Shown here piece by piece: positions 23,254 through 33,059 of a DNA stretch of 39,342 nt; positions within the stretch are counted from its first letter, which is position 1; each line of letters begins with the position of its first letter. Below the pieces are notes generated by a model that worked only from the letters and a program-made list of their open reading frames with translations, did not search any database and had not been told where the DNA came from. The stretch is taken from assembly GCA_028278625.1 (NCBI GenBank), contig JANQDY010000014.1, positions 1-39,342 of the forward strand. The letters run 5' to 3'. The translations under genes and the position numbers were made by a program. This stretch comes from Thermodesulfobacteriota bacterium (GTDB lineage: Bacteria; Desulfobacterota; DSM-4660; Desulfatiglandales; Desulfatiglandaceae).

Positions 23254-24178
23254 TCTTTGCGCCTCCAATCAAAAGATAGAGCACTGCCATTCGCACGGCC
23301 ACACCATTGGCCACCTGATCCAGGATCACCGAATAGGGACCGTCCGCAACATCGCTTGCAATCTCAACGCCCCGATTCATTGGACCCGGATGCATGACAA
23401 TCACATCTTTCTTCGCATTTTTGAGCATTTTTTCCTTGAGACAAAAAAAGGTGCCGTACTCTCGAATACTTGGAAAAAGAAGCTTGCTCTGGCGCTCCAG
23501 CTGGACCCTAAGCATCATGACCACATCGCAATCCGTAACAGCAGCGGCCGGATCATTGTAAACGGATACGCCCATCGACTCGATTTCCTTTGGAATCATC
23601 GTCGGAGGTCCCGCAATCCTCACAGTCGCACCCATTTTTCTCAAACCGATGATATTGGACCTGGCGACCCGGCTGTGGGCAATATCTCCGATGATCACAA
23701 CGTTTAGTCCCTCAAAGCCCCCCTTCTTCTCCCGAATGGTGTAAAGGTCTAAAAGCGCCTGGGTCGGGTGTTCATTGATACCATCGCCTGCGTTAACCAC
23801 TGATGCCTTAACCTTTTTTGCAAAGACGTGTGGGGCACCGCTGGATGAATGGCGAAGGATGATCACATCCGGATTCATCGCTTGCAGGTTTCTGGCCGTA
23901 TCCAGAAGCGTCTCGCCTTTCACCATGCTGCTTGTTGAGGCAGAAAGTGTGAAAGTGTCTGCGCTGAGTCTTTTTGCGGCGATTTCAAATGAAGATTTGG
24001 TCCTGGTGCTCGGTTCATAAAAGAAATTGACCACGCTCTTGCCCCTGAGCGTCGGCGCCTTTTTAATGTCCCTGAATGAAATGGACTTGAGAGAATCTGC
24101 GGTATCCAGAATGAGTCCAATATCAGCGGCAGATAATGCCTCCATGCCAAGAAGGTCTTTATGTTCGAATGTACTCAC
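23228..24178 (-). CDS. pyrB: Aspartate carbamoyltransferase catalytic subunit
   Basis: PyrB, 316 residues, makes carbamoyl aspartate from carbamoyl phosphate and aspartate. The carbamoyl phosphate signature [13 protein letters not shown] is near residue 53, the conserved [12 protein letters not shown] near 137 and the MLRVQLER loop near 222. The start is GTG at 24178 with GGGGG seven bases upstream. No pyrI regulatory gene follows, so the enzyme is probably not of the allosteric E. coli type. A terminator-like hairpin ends only two bases before the ribosome site, and a good promoter lies about 175 bases upstream at the end of rplQ. Confidence 0.96.
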   Translation of the reverse strand: MSTFEHKDLLGMEALSAADIGLILDTADSLKSISFRDIKKAPTLRGKSVVNFFYEPSTRTKSSFEIAAKRLSADTFTLSASTSSMVKGETLLDTARNLQAMNPDVIILRHSSSGAPHVFAKKVKASVVNAGDGINEHPTQALLDLYTIREKKGGFEGLNVVIIGDIAHSRVARSNIIGLRKMGATVRIAGPPTMIPKEIESMGVSVYNDPAAAVTDCDVVMMLRVQLERQSKLLFPSIREYGTFFCLKEKMLKNAKKDVIVMHPGPMNRGVEIASDVADGPYSVILDQVANGVAVRMAVLYLLIGGAKSDNSDQRG

Positions 24179-24190
24179 AGTCAGCCCCCG

Positions 24191-24226
24191 AAAAAAACCC
24201 CCTTGCCCAATCCGGACAAGAGGGTT
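24191..24226 (-). terminator. Terminator-like hairpin directly before pyrB, candidate attenuator
   Basis: On the minus strand aaccctcttgtcc (24226-24214), a short loop, then gggcaagggggtt (24208-24196) pair over 13 positions with two G-U, followed by a run of seven Ts (24197-24191). The pyrB ribosome site begins at 24189. There is no room for a promoter after the hairpin, so pyrB transcripts must read through it. Confidence 0.8.
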
Positions 24227-24284
24227 TCAATTGTTTCTCCCACTTGGTTTCATAATCTGTTTTTTCGCTTGACGGCAGTTCCAC

Positions 24285-24295
24285 GCCTCACAGGC
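24285..24295 (-). promoter_or_regulatory. PyrR-loop-like element in the pyrB leader
   Basis: The leader RNA contains gcctgtgaggc, a 4-bp stem with a 3-base loop. The stretch CCUGUGAGGC matches the conserved core CCNGNGAGGY of the PyrR-binding loop known from Gram-positive pyr operons, but the flanking stem positions do not match. It may be chance. Confidence 0.3.
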
Positions 24296-24351
24296 AGTCT
24301 GCCAATGTCGCTTTAATCTCGGAATACAAATTGCTGCGGAAAATCTCTATG

Positions 24352-24380
24352 ATTGTATCAGAAATGTTCGCTATGGTCAA
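24352..24380 (-). promoter_or_regulatory. Promoter of pyrB-pyrC-regulator unit
   Basis: On the minus strand TTGACC (24380-24375), 17 bases, then TACAAT (24357-24352): ten of twelve matches to the sigma-70 consensus. The -35 box overlaps the stop codon of rplQ. It predicts a pyrB leader of about 165 bases containing the hairpin at 24191-24226. Confidence 0.75.
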
Positions 24381-24757
24381 TTCTTAGCTGCTTCCCCCTC
24401 GTCATCGGACAGAAGTTGCACCACGGAAATGGAAGCGCCGTCCCCCTTTCGAAAACCTTTCTTGATGATCCTGAGATATCCTCCTTCACGGTTTGAATAA
24501 CGATCCTTCAATTCATCGAAAAGTCTGTGGGTGACCTCTTTGTCCTGCATATATCCCAGCGCCTGGCGCCGTGCATGCAGATCGCCTCTTTTCGCAAGCG
24601 TTATCATCTTTTCCGCAATGGGCCTGATCGCTTTGGCTTTGGCGTCCGTCGTCTCGATCTTTTCATATTTGAAGAGCGATGTAACCATATTCCTGAGCAT
24701 CGCTCTGCGGTGACTTGTATTGCGCCCTAACTGATTTCCAGCCTTCCTGTGCCTCAT
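24377..24757 (-). CDS. rplQ: 50S ribosomal protein L17
   Basis: L17, 126 residues, lies near the exit tunnel of the large subunit. The family start [20 protein letters not shown] is intact, as are [19 protein letters not shown] and the end [15 protein letters not shown] short acidic tail, [10 protein letters not shown], follows. It is the last gene of the alpha operon, 17 bases after rpoA. Its stop codon forms part of the pyrB -35 box. Confidence 0.98.
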   Translation of the reverse strand: MRHRKAGNQLGRNTSHRRAMLRNMVTSLFKYEKIETTDAKAKAIRPIAEKMITLAKRGDLHARRQALGYMQDKEVTHRLFDELKDRYSNREGGYLRIIKKGFRKGDGASISVVQLLSDDEGEAAKN

Positions 24758-24774
24758 CGGTTTTTCCCCTGTTC

Positions 24775-25896
24775 CTAATCCCTTATGCCACCTTCTTCTG
24801 TCTTCGTACCATCTTGTTCAAGAAAGGAATCCCCTTCGGATTCACCTGCCAAGGGGGTCTCGTTTTCCTCTGGAGAATCCGTTTCCCTCTCTTCTTCATC
24901 GGACTCTTGAGAAGGCGGTGAAAAATCCAGCTTCATCCCCAGACTCAACCCCATATCCGCCAGTATGGCCTTTATTTCATTGAGAGATTTTCGCCCGAAA
25001 TTCTTTGTCTTCAACATCTCAGCATCGGTCTTCTGGACCAGTTCGCCAATCAGATTGATCTTGGCATTCTGAAGACAATTGGCAGAACGAACAGACAATT
25101 CAAGATCGGAAACGGGGCGGAAGAGATTTTCGTTCACCTCTTCCTCTTCCCGGACTTCTTCTTCCTCAACAGGCTCAACTTCCTCTTCAAAATTGATAAA
25201 GGGATTCATCTGTTCTTTGAGGATTTTGGCTGCAAAGGCGACCGCGTCTTCCGGGAAAACGCTACCGTCCGTCCAGACTTCCAAGGTCAGCTTATCATAA
25301 TCCGTAACCTGCCCCACTCTTGAATTGGTGACCACATAATTTACTTTTTTCACACATGAAAATGCCGCATCTATGGCAATAATGCCAATGGGAGTGTTCT
25401 CTTCTTTCAACCTTTCAGCGGGGACGTACCCTTTTCCCATTTTGACCACCATTTCCATGTTCAGGCGGCCCTCTTTGTTCAGAGAAGCGATATGCTGATT
25501 GGGATCAAGGATTTCCACAAAACCGTCCGTTTCAATATCCCCTGCCGAAACAGTTCCTTCACCTGCCCTATTGATACGGATGACCGCCTCTTCAACATCA
25601 AGGGTTTTTAGTTTAATCTCCTTCAGATTCAGAATAATATCCGTAACATCCTCCAATACACCCGGTATGCTGGAGAACTCATGAACCACATCATCAAACT
25701 TGACAGAAACGATCGCCGCCCCCTGAAGGGATGATAGCAGAATTCGCCTCAACGCATTGCCGATCGTAATCCCAAAACCCCTTTCAAGCGGTTCACACAC
25801 AAATTTTCCATAGGTATTCGTATTGGTTTCCTGATCGATTTCAATCCGTTTCGGTTTTATCAATTCCCGCCAATTTCTGCTTTTTAGATCTGCCAA
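24775..25896 (-). CDS. rpoA: RNA polymerase alpha subunit with acidic C-terminal extension
   Basis: RpoA assembles RNA polymerase and reads UP elements through its C-terminal domain. The N-terminal domain runs to about residue 230 ([19 protein letters not shown]) and the C-terminal domain ends at [10 protein letters not shown]. The linker between them is strongly acidic ([17 protein letters not shown]). After the C-terminal domain comes an extra tail of about 43 residues, 18 of them Asp or Glu, which makes the protein longer than the usual 330-340. The start is set at the TTG at 25896, five bases after GGGGGAGG; an ATG at 25911 lacks a ribosome site. Either gives the same mature domains. Confidence 0.96.
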   Translation of the reverse strand: MADLKSRNWRELIKPKRIEIDQETNTNTYGKFVCEPLERGFGITIGNALRRILLSSLQGAAIVSVKFDDVVHEFSSIPGVLEDVTDIILNLKEIKLKTLDVEEAVIRINRAGEGTVSAGDIETDGFVEILDPNQHIASLNKEGRLNMEMVVKMGKGYVPAERLKEENTPIGIIAIDAAFSCVKKVNYVVTNSRVGQVTDYDKLTLEVWTDGSVFPEDAVAFAAKILKEQMNPFINFEEEVEPVEEEEVREEEEVNENLFRPVSDLELSVRSANCLQNAKINLIGELVQKTDAEMLKTKNFGRKSLNEIKAILADMGLSLGMKLDFSPPSQESDEEERETDSPEENETPLAGESEGDSFLEQDGTKTEEGGIRD

Positions 25897-25964
25897 AAAA
25901 GCCTCCCCCATTGATTAGTTCAAGATTTGAAATGCTCCCTCTGCAGCGTTTCATCCTGAAGGAA

Positions 25965-26594
25965 CTACTTCGAGTACAATTCCACAATCAGTTGTTCCTG
26001 AATGGGCATCGTGAGATCTTCTCGGTTTGGAAGCCCCTTCATGGTCCCCTTGAACGCTTCCTTTTCCACTTCCATCCAGCCCGGAACGCCTCGTCTGACA
26101 ACCGTCTCCATTGCCTCAATAATTTGAGAGACTTCCCGGCTCTTCTCCTTTGCTTCCACGACATCGCCCACTTTGACCTGAAAGGAGGGAATATTCACCT
26201 TTCTCTGGTTCACCAGGAAGTGGTTATGCCGGATCAATTGACGGGCCTGTGTTCTCGACGCTGCAAATCCCATCCTGTACACGACATTATCCAAACGCTT
26301 TTCAAGCAATAAGAGAAGGTTCGTACCGGTAATCCCTTTTTGTCTTTCCGCTCGATAGTAATAGCCTTTGAATTGCTTCTCTAAAATGCCATAAATTCTC
26401 TTTACCTTTTGCTTTTCCCTGAGCTGTTGGCTATAGTCAGAGAGCTTTCCTCCCCTTCTCTGACCATGCTGTCCGGGCGCATAGGCCCGCCTTTCAAATG
26501 CACATTTATCGCCGTAACAACGGTCTCCCTTGAGAAAAAGCTTCAAATTTTCACGTCGGCACAACCTGCATGAAGAATCCCTGTATCTGGCCAA
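25965..26594 (-). CDS. rpsD: 30S ribosomal protein S4
   Basis: S4, 209 residues, nucleates 30S assembly by binding 16S rRNA and often represses its own operon. It is the zinc-type form, with CRLCRRE and CYGDKC near residues 9-31. The S4 RNA-binding domain begins at [20 protein letters not shown] near residue 99. The start is TTG at 26594, five bases after AGGAGGGG; there is no ATG alternative. It sits between rpsK (77 bases) and rpoA (about 68 bases). Confidence 0.97.
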   Translation of the reverse strand: MARYRDSSCRLCRRENLKLFLKGDRCYGDKCAFERRAYAPGQHGQRRGGKLSDYSQQLREKQKVKRIYGILEKQFKGYYYRAERQKGITGTNLLLLLEKRLDNVVYRMGFAASRTQARQLIRHNHFLVNQRKVNIPSFQVKVGDVVEAKEKSREVSQIIEAMETVVRRGVPGWMEVEKEAFKGTMKGLPNREDLTMPIQEQLIVELYSK

Positions 26595-26671
26595 GCTAGC
26601 CCCTCCTACCTTCCTTCTTTCTATCCGATGTTCGCCACTGTCTTTATGTTATGACATGGAACCGATAACCA

Positions 26672-27067
26672 CTAAACTCTTCGCCTTTTTGGAGGCCGGC
26701 AACCATTGTGGGGTATGGGCGTAACATCACGGATCATTGTCACCGTAAATCCTTCCACTTGTAACGACCGAAGGGCAGCTTCACGGCCCACGCCCGGTCC
26801 TTTCACGCGAACTTCCGCCACACGCATTCCCTGCTCCATGGCTTTCCTGAGCGCGTCCCGCCCCGCAATCTGCGCTGCGAAGGGAGTGCTTTTCCGCGAC
26901 CCCTTCACCCCACCACGGCCTGCGCTTGACTGAGCAATCACGTTGCCGCTCGTGTCTGTGATGGTAATAATGGTATTATTGAAAGTGGACTGGATATGAA
27001 CAATCCCCGTGGGGACATTCTTCTTTTCCCGCCTCGAACGACCTTTCTTTCTATCGGTTCTCGCCAT
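26672..27067 (-). CDS. rpsK: 30S ribosomal protein S11
   Basis: S11, 131 residues, is on the platform of the 30S subunit near the E site. The family core [18 protein letters not shown] and the end [16 protein letters not shown] are intact. ATG start. It follows rpsM by 20 bases in the alpha operon. Confidence 0.98.
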   Translation of the reverse strand: MARTDRKKGRSRREKKNVPTGIVHIQSTFNNTIITITDTSGNVIAQSSAGRGGVKGSRKSTPFAAQIAGRDALRKAMEQGMRVAEVRVKGPGVGREAALRSLQVEGFTVTMIRDVTPIPHNGCRPPKRRRV

Positions 27068-27087
27068 TTGATTTCCTCACCTTTTCT

Positions 27088-27456
27088 TTACTTCCGCTTG
27101 CCCACCACTGCCCTTCTGGGGCCTTTTCGCGTTCTGGCATTGGTGCTGGTTCGTTGTCCGCGGACCGGCAACCCGCGTCTGTGCCTCAAACCTCTGTAGA
27201 GGCCCAAATCCATCAGCCGCTTGATGTTCATGGAAACTTCTCGCCTGAGATCACCTTCAACAGTATATTTTTCGTCGATGATTTTTCGAATACTTGTGAT
27301 CTGATCAGAGGTCAACTCATCCGATTTGATATCCCAATCAATACCGGCCTCAGTCAGCATTTTCTGGGAAGAGGTCCTCCCAATGCCGTATATGTAAGTA
27401 AGAGCGATCTCTATCCTCTTTCCTCTCGGTAAATCGACACCTGCGATCCTTGCCAA
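27088..27456 (-). CDS. rpsM: 30S ribosomal protein S13
   Basis: S13, 122 residues, is in the head of the 30S subunit and contacts L5 and the P-site t[23 protein letters not shown] at the start and [15 protein letters not shown] near the end are diagnostic. The start is TTG at 27456 with GAGGAG seven bases upstream; no ATG fits. It follows rpmJ by 85 bases. Confidence 0.98.
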   Translation of the reverse strand: MARIAGVDLPRGKRIEIALTYIYGIGRTSSQKMLTEAGIDWDIKSDELTSDQITSIRKIIDEKYTVEGDLRREVSMNIKRLMDLGLYRGLRHRRGLPVRGQRTSTNARTRKGPRRAVVGKRK

Positions 27457-27541
27457 TCTTCTGCTCCTCTTTTACACCTTAATGGTTCGATAAACGATCC
27501 TTGGCACAGTCCGTTCCTTTAACTGCGCAAGAAAAAGAAAA

Positions 27542-27655
27542 CTACCCCTGTCGCTGCTTATGACGAGGGTTCTCGCATATCACCCGAGTGATCCCATGCC
27601 TTCGAATGATCTTGCACTTTTTACACATCTTTTTAACCGATGGTCTTACTTTCAT
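27542..27655 (-). CDS. rpmJ: 50S ribosomal protein L36
   Basis: A 37-residue protein, the usual length of L36. It starts [20 protein letters not shown] and carries the C-x2-C...C...H zinc site (Cys11, Cys14, Cys27 and His32). ATG at 27655, TAG ending at 27542. It lies between infA and rpsM, the normal position in the alpha operon. Confidence 0.96.
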   Translation of the reverse strand: MKVRPSVKKMCKKCKIIRRHGITRVICENPRHKQRQG

Positions 27656-27700
27656 AACAGCACCCGCTTCTTGATATTCAGTATCCGTCAACAAAAACGA

Positions 27701-27919
27701 CTATGCCGCTCGGAACACGATACGTCCCCGGTTCAAATCCTCGGGAGATAAGGCGATGGTTACCACATCCCCGGGCAGTATTCTGACAAACCGATGTTTC
27801 ATATCCTTGGAGATGCGACCCAGCAGCCGATGTCCGTTCTTCAATTCAATATTGAATTCTGCATTTGGCAGGGTCTCAATCACGACACCTTGAACTTCAA
27901 TGGTTTCGTCTTCGCCCAT
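27701..27919 (-). CDS. infA: Translation initiation factor IF-1
   Basis: IF-1, 72 residues, an OB-fold factor that blocks the ribosomal A site during initiation. The family pattern IEVQGVVIETLPNAEFNIEL, NGHRLLGRIS, RILPGDVVTI and SPEDLNRGRIVFR is complete. It begins with MGEDE, less basic than usual. It lies between secY and rpmJ; the map and adk genes often found after secY are absent from this gap. Start ATG with only a weak ribosome site. Confidence 0.95.
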   Translation of the reverse strand: MGEDETIEVQGVVIETLPNAEFNIELKNGHRLLGRISKDMKHRFVRILPGDVVTIALSPEDLNRGRIVFRAA

Positions 27920-28004
27920 GACCGCAACCCTGGAGGTTAAATGTTAACCCAGCGGCGCTCACATTTGATTTCAAGAGCGCCAGAGAATCATTTCAGACCA
28001 AAAA

Positions 28005-29318
28005 CTATCTCGATTTGCCGAACCCCTTTTTCATGAAACCTTCGTAATGACGCGTTAACATATGGGATTCAATCTGATTCGTGGTATCCATTGCAACACC
28101 CACCACAATCAGAAGCGCCGTACCGCCAAAATAGAAAGGCACATTCAAATGATAAATCAGAATATTGGGCAGTACACAAATGGCCGAAACATATATGGCG
28201 CCTGAAAATGTCAGCCGGGTCAGTACTCTGTCAATGTATTCCGCCGTGTTTTTCCCCGGTCTGATACCTGGTATGAACCCGCCCGAACGCTTCATATTGT
28301 CGGCAACATCCACCGGATTAAAATGGACGGCCGTATAGAAATAGCAGAAGAAGAAGATGAACGTTACATATATCAGGGTATAGATAATATGTCCGGGCGC
28401 CAAGGCGTTCACAATATGCTGTAACCAGGGATACTCATCAACGCTAAGGAAGTTGGCGATGGTTGCCGGAAACATAATAATGGAAGAGGCGAATATGGGC
28501 GGAATGACCCCGGCGGTATTCACCTTCAAGGGAAGATGCGTCGTCTGCCCGCCGTACATTTTTCGCCCCACAACCCGTTTGGCATATTGCACGGGTATCC
28601 TCCGTTGCCCTCTTTCCACAAACACGATAACCCCGATCACCACAATCATGAGGGCCACGATGAGGGCCATGAAAAAAGGCGTCAACTCCCCTGTTCCCAT
28701 GAGTCTGAAACTGTTCATCACCGCCACGGGAAACCTGGCCACGATCCCTGAAAAAATGATCAGAGAGATTCCGTTGCCGATCCCCCTTTCAGTGATTTGC
28801 TCGCCCAGCCACATGAGAAAAGCGGTTCCAGCAGTGAGCGTTATGACCGTCAGGATGCGAAATCCCCATCCGCCGACGGGCACAACCATCACACCTCCGG
28901 GACTGCTCATGTTTTCGAGACCCACCGCAATACCAAACCCTTGAATCATGCTCAACAAAACGGTTCCGTACCGGGTATACTGGGTGATTTTCTTTCGGCC
29001 CTGCTCCCCTTCTTTTTTGAGCTTTTCCAGATAGGGGACCACAACGGTCATCAACTCCAGAATAATGGAGGCGCTGATATAGGGCATAATCCCCAGCGCC
29101 ATGACCGACATTTGGCTCAAGGCACCGCCTGAGAACATGTCGAAGAGACCGAAAAGGGTTCCCTGCCTCGCATCAAAAAAAGCCCCCAGCGCCGCCCCGT
29201 CAATGCCGGGCGTCGGAATATGACACCCAATGCGATAAACGGCCAGCATCATCAGCGTAAAGAGTATTTTCTTTTTCAACTCCGGGATCTTGGGAATATT
29301 CTGTAGGCCACCAATCAT
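28005..29318 (-). CDS. secY: Protein translocase subunit SecY
   Basis: SecY, 437 residues, is the channel of the Sec translocon in the inner membrane. Ten hydrophobic segments can be read, starting at [21 protein letters not shown] near residue 19 (the first 20 residues mark TM1). The plug and pore region [20 protein letters not shown], the cytoplasmic loop [10 protein letters not shown] and [18 protein letters not shown] are conserved. It lies between rplO and infA in the spc operon, as usual. Confidence 0.98.
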   Translation of the reverse strand: MIGGLQNIPKIPELKKKILFTLMMLAVYRIGCHIPTPGIDGAALGAFFDARQGTLFGLFDMFSGGALSQMSVMALGIMPYISASIILELMTVVVPYLEKLKKEGEQGRKKITQYTRYGTVLLSMIQGFGIAVGLENMSSPGGVMVVPVGGWGFRILTVITLTAGTAFLMWLGEQITERGIGNGISLIIFSGIVARFPVAVMNSFRLMGTGELTPFFMALIVALMIVVIGVIVFVERGQRRIPVQYAKRVVGRKMYGGQTTHLPLKVNTAGVIPPIFASSIIMFPATIANFLSVDEYPWLQHIVNALAPGHIIYTLIYVTFIFFFCYFYTAVHFNPVDVADNMKRSGGFIPGIRPGKNTAEYIDRVLTRLTFSGAIYVSAICVLPNILIYHLNVPFYFGGTALLIVVGVAMDTTNQIESHMLTRHYEGFMKKGFGKSR

Positions 29319-29374
29319 TCAATCATCTCGCATCAAGTGTTCTTCAAAGGACCGTCAGGCTGCGGCGAAAAAGT

Positions 29375-29815
29375 CTAAAGAAGTTCCACCCTTCCCCCTG
29401 CGCCCTCTATTTTTTCTCTTGCCGAATGACTTACTTTATGAACCCGAATGACCAGAGGATGCAAGACCTCCCCGTCTCCAAGCAGCTTAACGCCGTCAAG
29501 CATCTTCCAAACCAGTCCTGCTTCTTTTAACGCATTCGGATCCAGTTCCGTGTTGGGTTCAAAGCGGCTTAAATCACCCACATTTAAGACACTGTATTCT
29601 TTTCGAAAAGGATTTTTGAAGCCGCGTTTCGGCAGCCTTCTGTGTATGGGCATCTGGCCCCCTTCAAAGCCCGGACGGACCTTTCCGCCTGAACGCGATT
29701 TCTGCCCTTTATGGCCGCGACAGGCGGTTTTGCCATGCCCTGAGCCGGGGCCTCTGCCAACCCTTTTTCGTCCACGTTTTGCCCCTTTGGCAGGTGAAAG
29801 CTCATGAATTTTCAT
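29375..29815 (-). CDS. rplO: 50S ribosomal protein L15
   Basis: L15, 146 residues, an assembly protein of the large subunit. The glycine- and arginine-rich N terminus (RVGRGPGSGHGKTACRGHKG) and the RPGFEGGQMPIHRRLPKRGF block identify it. ATG start. It follows rpmD by 18 bases and precedes secY by 56 bases. Confidence 0.98.
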   Translation of the reverse strand: MKIHELSPAKGAKRGRKRVGRGPGSGHGKTACRGHKGQKSRSGGKVRPGFEGGQMPIHRRLPKRGFKNPFRKEYSVLNVGDLSRFEPNTELDPNALKEAGLVWKMLDGVKLLGDGEVLHPLVIRVHKVSHSAREKIEGAGGRVELL

Positions 29816-29833
29816 TGCCTTTTTCCATCCTTT

Positions 29834-30010
29834 TCAGCCGACTTTCACCAGGAATGAGACCTTCTGGATCATGCCTCTGATTTCTGGCGTATTTTTTAGC
29901 TCAACGGTTTTCCTTATCTTTGTTAGCCCCAACCCTCTTAGGGTATCCCGAATTTTCTTGCTTCTACCAATGCCACTTTTGACAAGGGTCACTTTAATTT
30001 TATTTTCCAT
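29834..30010 (-). CDS. rpmD: 50S ribosomal protein L30
   Basis: A 58-residue protein from ATG at 30010 to TGA at 29834. It starts [20 protein letters not shown], continues [16 protein letters not shown] and ends VSFLVKVG, the small L30 fold of the large subunit. It lies between rpsE and rplO, the normal order of the spc operon. Confidence 0.95.
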   Translation of the reverse strand: MENKIKVTLVKSGIGRSKKIRDTLRGLGLTKIRKTVELKNTPEIRGMIQKVSFLVKVG

Positions 30011-30084
30011 ATTTTCAGGCTCTCTTACAAAAGCATTGGAAACAAATCAACTGATCAGACCATTTATCCATGTACGGTGTTGGT

Positions 30085-30606
30085 CTATTGAACCGCCCCA
30101 GTTTCCGCACCACGGGTCTCGTTCTCCAGCACTTTCCCCCTTCGGGCCATAATTTCCGCCGGATCACGCAAAGACCTCAGTCCTTTGATGGTGGCCTTAA
30201 CAATGTTGTGGGCGTTGTGGGATCCCAGGCATTTTGTGAGGATATTCTGCACGCCAGCCGCTTCCAGGACCGCACGAACACCACCACCGGCGATCAATCC
30301 CGTACCTGGTCCAGCCGGTTTCAGAAGAACCCGGCCCGCACCCCATTTACCGACAACTTCATAGGGAATTGTAGATTCATACAGGCTGACCGGGGTCATA
30401 TCTTTCTTGGCTCTCTCGATGCCTTTTCTGATCGCCTCAGGTACCTGATTTGCTTTTCCAAGTCCAAAACCAACCGTTCCATTGCCGTCACCAACCACAA
30501 CAATGGCGCTGAAACTGAACCGCCGGCCACCTTTTACAACCTTTGCCACCCGGTTGATGTGGACCACCTTTTCAATCAGTTGAACTTCATCATCTCCTTC
30601 AAACAA
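30085..30606 (-). CDS. rpsE: 30S ribosomal protein S5
   Basis: S5, 173 residues, helps keep decoding accurate in the small subunit. The double-stranded RNA-binding part [20 protein letters not shown] and the core [19 protein letters not shown] are present, and [16 protein letters not shown] near the end. The start is TTG at 30606, seven bases after GGGGAG. A longer than usual gap of 124 bases separates it from rplR. Confidence 0.97.
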   Translation of the reverse strand: MFEGDDEVQLIEKVVHINRVAKVVKGGRRFSFSAIVVVGDGNGTVGFGLGKANQVPEAIRKGIERAKKDMTPVSLYESTIPYEVVGKWGAGRVLLKPAGPGTGLIAGGGVRAVLEAAGVQNILTKCLGSHNAHNIVKATIKGLRSLRDPAEIMARRGKVLENETRGAETGAVQ

Positions 30607-30730
30607 TGGAATTCTCCCCTACCTTTCCTCAGTAACTGCAATTATGTCCCGCATATCCATTTTTTCAAAGTGAATGAGGAACCCCAAAATCCAAAAAAAG
30701 TCTCGCGCATCTCTCTTCATACGGGCGTTA

Positions 30731-31099
30731 TCAGAACTCTAGACCGCTTTCCCTGGCTGCGTTCGACAAGGCTTTTACACGTCCGTGGTACAAAAAACCA
30801 TTCCGATCAAATGAAATCGTCTTTATCCCTTTTTCAAGGGCCGCGGCACCAATGGCCTTACCGACAATGGCGGCGCCTTTTTTGTTGCCGGCATTTTTTC
30901 CCATATCAGGAGCCAACTCCGTTGACAGAGAAGAAACCGCAGCCAGCGTTCGGCCCGTCGTATCATCTATCAACTGAGCGTAAATATGCTTTGCACTCCT
31001 GAAAACGCATAAGCGTGGTTTTTCCGGACTCCCTTTCAAGCGCTTCCGGATACGCATCTTACGCTTTATTCGTCTCTTTCCACTGCTCTCGGCACCCAT
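30731..31099 (-). CDS. rplR: 50S ribosomal protein L18
   Basis: L18, 122 residues, binds 5S rRNA with L5 in the central protuberance. A basic N terminus ([20 protein letters not shown]) leads to [18 protein letters not shown], and the end [20 protein letters not shown] is diagnostic. ATG start, 37 bases after rplF. Confidence 0.98.
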   Translation of the reverse strand: MGAESSGKRRIKRKMRIRKRLKGSPEKPRLCVFRSAKHIYAQLIDDTTGRTLAAVSSLSTELAPDMGKNAGNKKGAAIVGKAIGAAALEKGIKTISFDRNGFLYHGRVKALSNAARESGLEF

Positions 31100-31136
31100 T
31101 TCGCCAACCCCTTCACTCTTGTTCCCGCGATCTCGG

Positions 31137-31676
31137 TTATTTGACCCCGCCAGCCTTTCCAGCCTTTCTTCGAATCATTTCATCCGCATATTTGACCCCT
31201 TTCCCCTTGTAGGGTTCAGGCTTGCGAAAACTTCGAATTTTGGCGGCCGTCCTGCCCAATAACTCTTTGTCAATCCCTTTCAGGACAATCCTGTTTTTGT
31301 CGACATTTGCCTCTATGCCGTCTGGAAGCTCATAATGTATGGGATTCGAGTAACCCAGGTTAAATATGGCCGTCTTGCCACTTATTTCAGCCCGGTATCC
31401 AACACCCACGATCTCCAGAACTCTTTCAAACCCCTGGTTTACGCCGGTGACCATATTCAGGATAAGTGCTCCGTAAAGACCATGGAGCGCCCGTGTTTCC
31501 CTGTGGTCATCCTTTGGGGAAAGCAATAGATTGTCATCATTAATTTCAACGTTGATCTTATCATGTATGCGGCGCTCAAGAGCCCCTTTCGGGCCCTTTA
31601 CGATGATCACGTCACCATTCAACTTGACTTCAACATCCTTTGGTAAAGGGATGGGCCGCTTGCCTATGCGTGACAT
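31137..31676 (-). CDS. rplF: 50S ribosomal protein L6
   Basis: L6, 179 residues, lies near the factor-binding site of the large subunit. [17 protein letters not shown] starts the protein; the C-terminal [20 protein letters not shown] is conserved. The ATG at 31676 follows GGAGG at six bases; a TTG just before it is within the spacer. It lies between rpsH and rplR. Confidence 0.97.
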   Translation of the reverse strand: MSRIGKRPIPLPKDVEVKLNGDVIIVKGPKGALERRIHDKINVEINDDNLLLSPKDDHRETRALHGLYGALILNMVTGVNQGFERVLEIVGVGYRAEISGKTAIFNLGYSNPIHYELPDGIEANVDKNRIVLKGIDKELLGRTAAKIRSFRKPEPYKGKGVKYADEMIRRKAGKAGGVK

Positions 31677-31719
31677 CAAAAACCTCCGGACTTTTCCATT
31701 CCAATGTATCTCAGGGAAT

Positions 31720-32118
31720 CTACCAAACAGCGCAGAGAATCTCCCCGCCCACTTTCTGCTCCCGCGCTTCTCGATCCGTCATGATCCCTTTTGAGGTCGA
31801 AACGATGTTCACGCCGTACCCGTTCAGCACTTCGGGAATCTCGTCATAACCTGCATAAACGCGACAACTCGGCTTGCTGATCCGCTTCAGCCCTTCGATA
31901 ACGGGAACACCGTTCTTATCGAATTTCAAAAACAGTCTGATGTATCGATGCTGCCCGTCTGAAATGATTCGGAGGTTTTTGATATACCCCTCCGATTTCA
32001 GAACATTGGCCAAATTGATCTTCAACTTGGAACTCGGAATGTTAACAATTTCATGTGCTGCCCTTAGCGCGTTTCGAATACGCGTCAACATATCGGCAAC
32101 CGGATCCGTCATACTCAT
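31720..32118 (-). CDS. rpsH: 30S ribosomal protein S8
   Basis: S8, 132 residues, binds the central domain of 16S rRNA and in enterobacteria represses the spc operon. [20 protein letters not shown] and the end [20 protein letters not shown] are intact. Two nearby ATGs are possible starts: 32118, closer to AGGGGG, and 32112, where family homology begins. Confidence 0.97.
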   Translation of the reverse strand: MSMTDPVADMLTRIRNALRAAHEIVNIPSSKLKINLANVLKSEGYIKNLRIISDGQHRYIRLFLKFDKNGVPVIEGLKRISKPSCRVYAGYDEIPEVLNGYGVNIVSTSKGIMTDREAREQKVGGEILCAVW

Positions 32119-32185
32119 CGTTCACTTCGCCCCCTGATTATTTTGACCCGGGACTTAAGATGCCCGGGTTGCAAAAGCGCACCAC

Positions 32186-32371
32186 CTACCAACTCGATTT
32201 AACCACCCCAGGGAGTTCTCCTCTTGAGGCCATGTTCCTGAAACAGATCCGGCAGATCCCGAATCTCCTTAAATAAGCCCTTCGCCGTCCACATATGGGA
32301 CAACGATTGTACTGACGACTCGAAAACTTCGGTTTTCTCTGGGCTTTTACAATCAGCGACTTCCTAGCCAA
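32186..32371 (-). CDS. rpsN: 30S ribosomal protein S14, zinc-binding type (type Z)
   Basis: A 61-residue protein, the short zinc form of S14 in the 30S head. Two CxxC pairs, CPIC near residue 24 and CRIC near 40, bind zinc, and the end [18 protein letters not shown] is diagnostic. The start is TTG at 32371, five bases after AAGGGGG; no ATG fits. It lies between rplE and rpsH. Confidence 0.97.
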   Translation of the reverse strand: MARKSLIVKAQRKPKFSSRQYNRCPICGRRRAYLRRFGICRICFRNMASRGELPGVVKSSW

Positions 32372-32402
32372 AATAACCCCCTTATAGAATAAAACAACAC
32401 CA

Positions 32403-32942
32403 TTAGTTCCGGAAAGGCATCCCTAAAAGCTTCAGCATAAAGCGACTCTCTTCATCCGTCTCGGCCGTGGTGACAATGGTAATATTGAGACCCTTCATCC
32501 TGTCGACCTTGTCATAGTCGATCTCAGGAAACACAATAAATTCTTTTACACCAATGCTGCAGTTACCTCTGCCGTCAAAAATCTTACCTTTGAGACCTCG
32601 AAAGTCGCGCACACGTGCCAGTGACGCATTGAAGAGCTTGTCCAGGAAATCGTACATGCGATCGCGCCGAAGTGTCACCATACAACCGATGGGCATTCCT
32701 TCTCTCAACTTGAAGCCCGCAATGGACCTCCTGGCTTTGGTCACAACCGCTTTCTGGCCGGCAATCAAGCTGAGTTCATTGACGCCGGCATCAAGGACTT
32801 TTATGTTCTGGATCGCTTCACCCAGCCCCATATTCAGCACAACTTTCCTAATCCGGGGTACCGCCATTGTGCTTGAATATTTGAATTCATTTATGAGCGC
32901 AGGCACCACTTCAGATTTGTATTTTTCCTTCAATCGAGACAA
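32403..32942 (-). CDS. rplE: 50S ribosomal protein L5
   Basis: L5, 179 residues, binds 5S rRNA and touches S13 across the subunit interface. [36 protein letters not shown] and the end KLLGMPF identify it. The start is TTG at 32942, seven bases after GGAGGG. It follows rplX after 117 bases that hold nothing I can name. Confidence 0.98.
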   Translation of the reverse strand: MSRLKEKYKSEVVPALINEFKYSSTMAVPRIRKVVLNMGLGEAIQNIKVLDAGVNELSLIAGQKAVVTKARRSIAGFKLREGMPIGCMVTLRRDRMYDFLDKLFNASLARVRDFRGLKGKIFDGRGNCSIGVKEFIVFPEIDYDKVDRMKGLNITIVTTAETDEESRFMLKLLGMPFRN

Positions 32943-33059
32943 CGATTAACCCTCCAATGTTTCAGGCTCTGGTTATTTGAAATCGGAAATACATAGGTTG
33001 TATCACTGTGAAAAATCAAAAGATCAAAACCCCAACCGGAATAAACGGGGAAACCTTCA

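Noticed and set aside
30607..30730. 33-codon ORF in the rplR-rpsE gap
   Set aside because: It has an ATG but no ribosome site and no recognisable product; the gap is only slightly longer than its neighbours.
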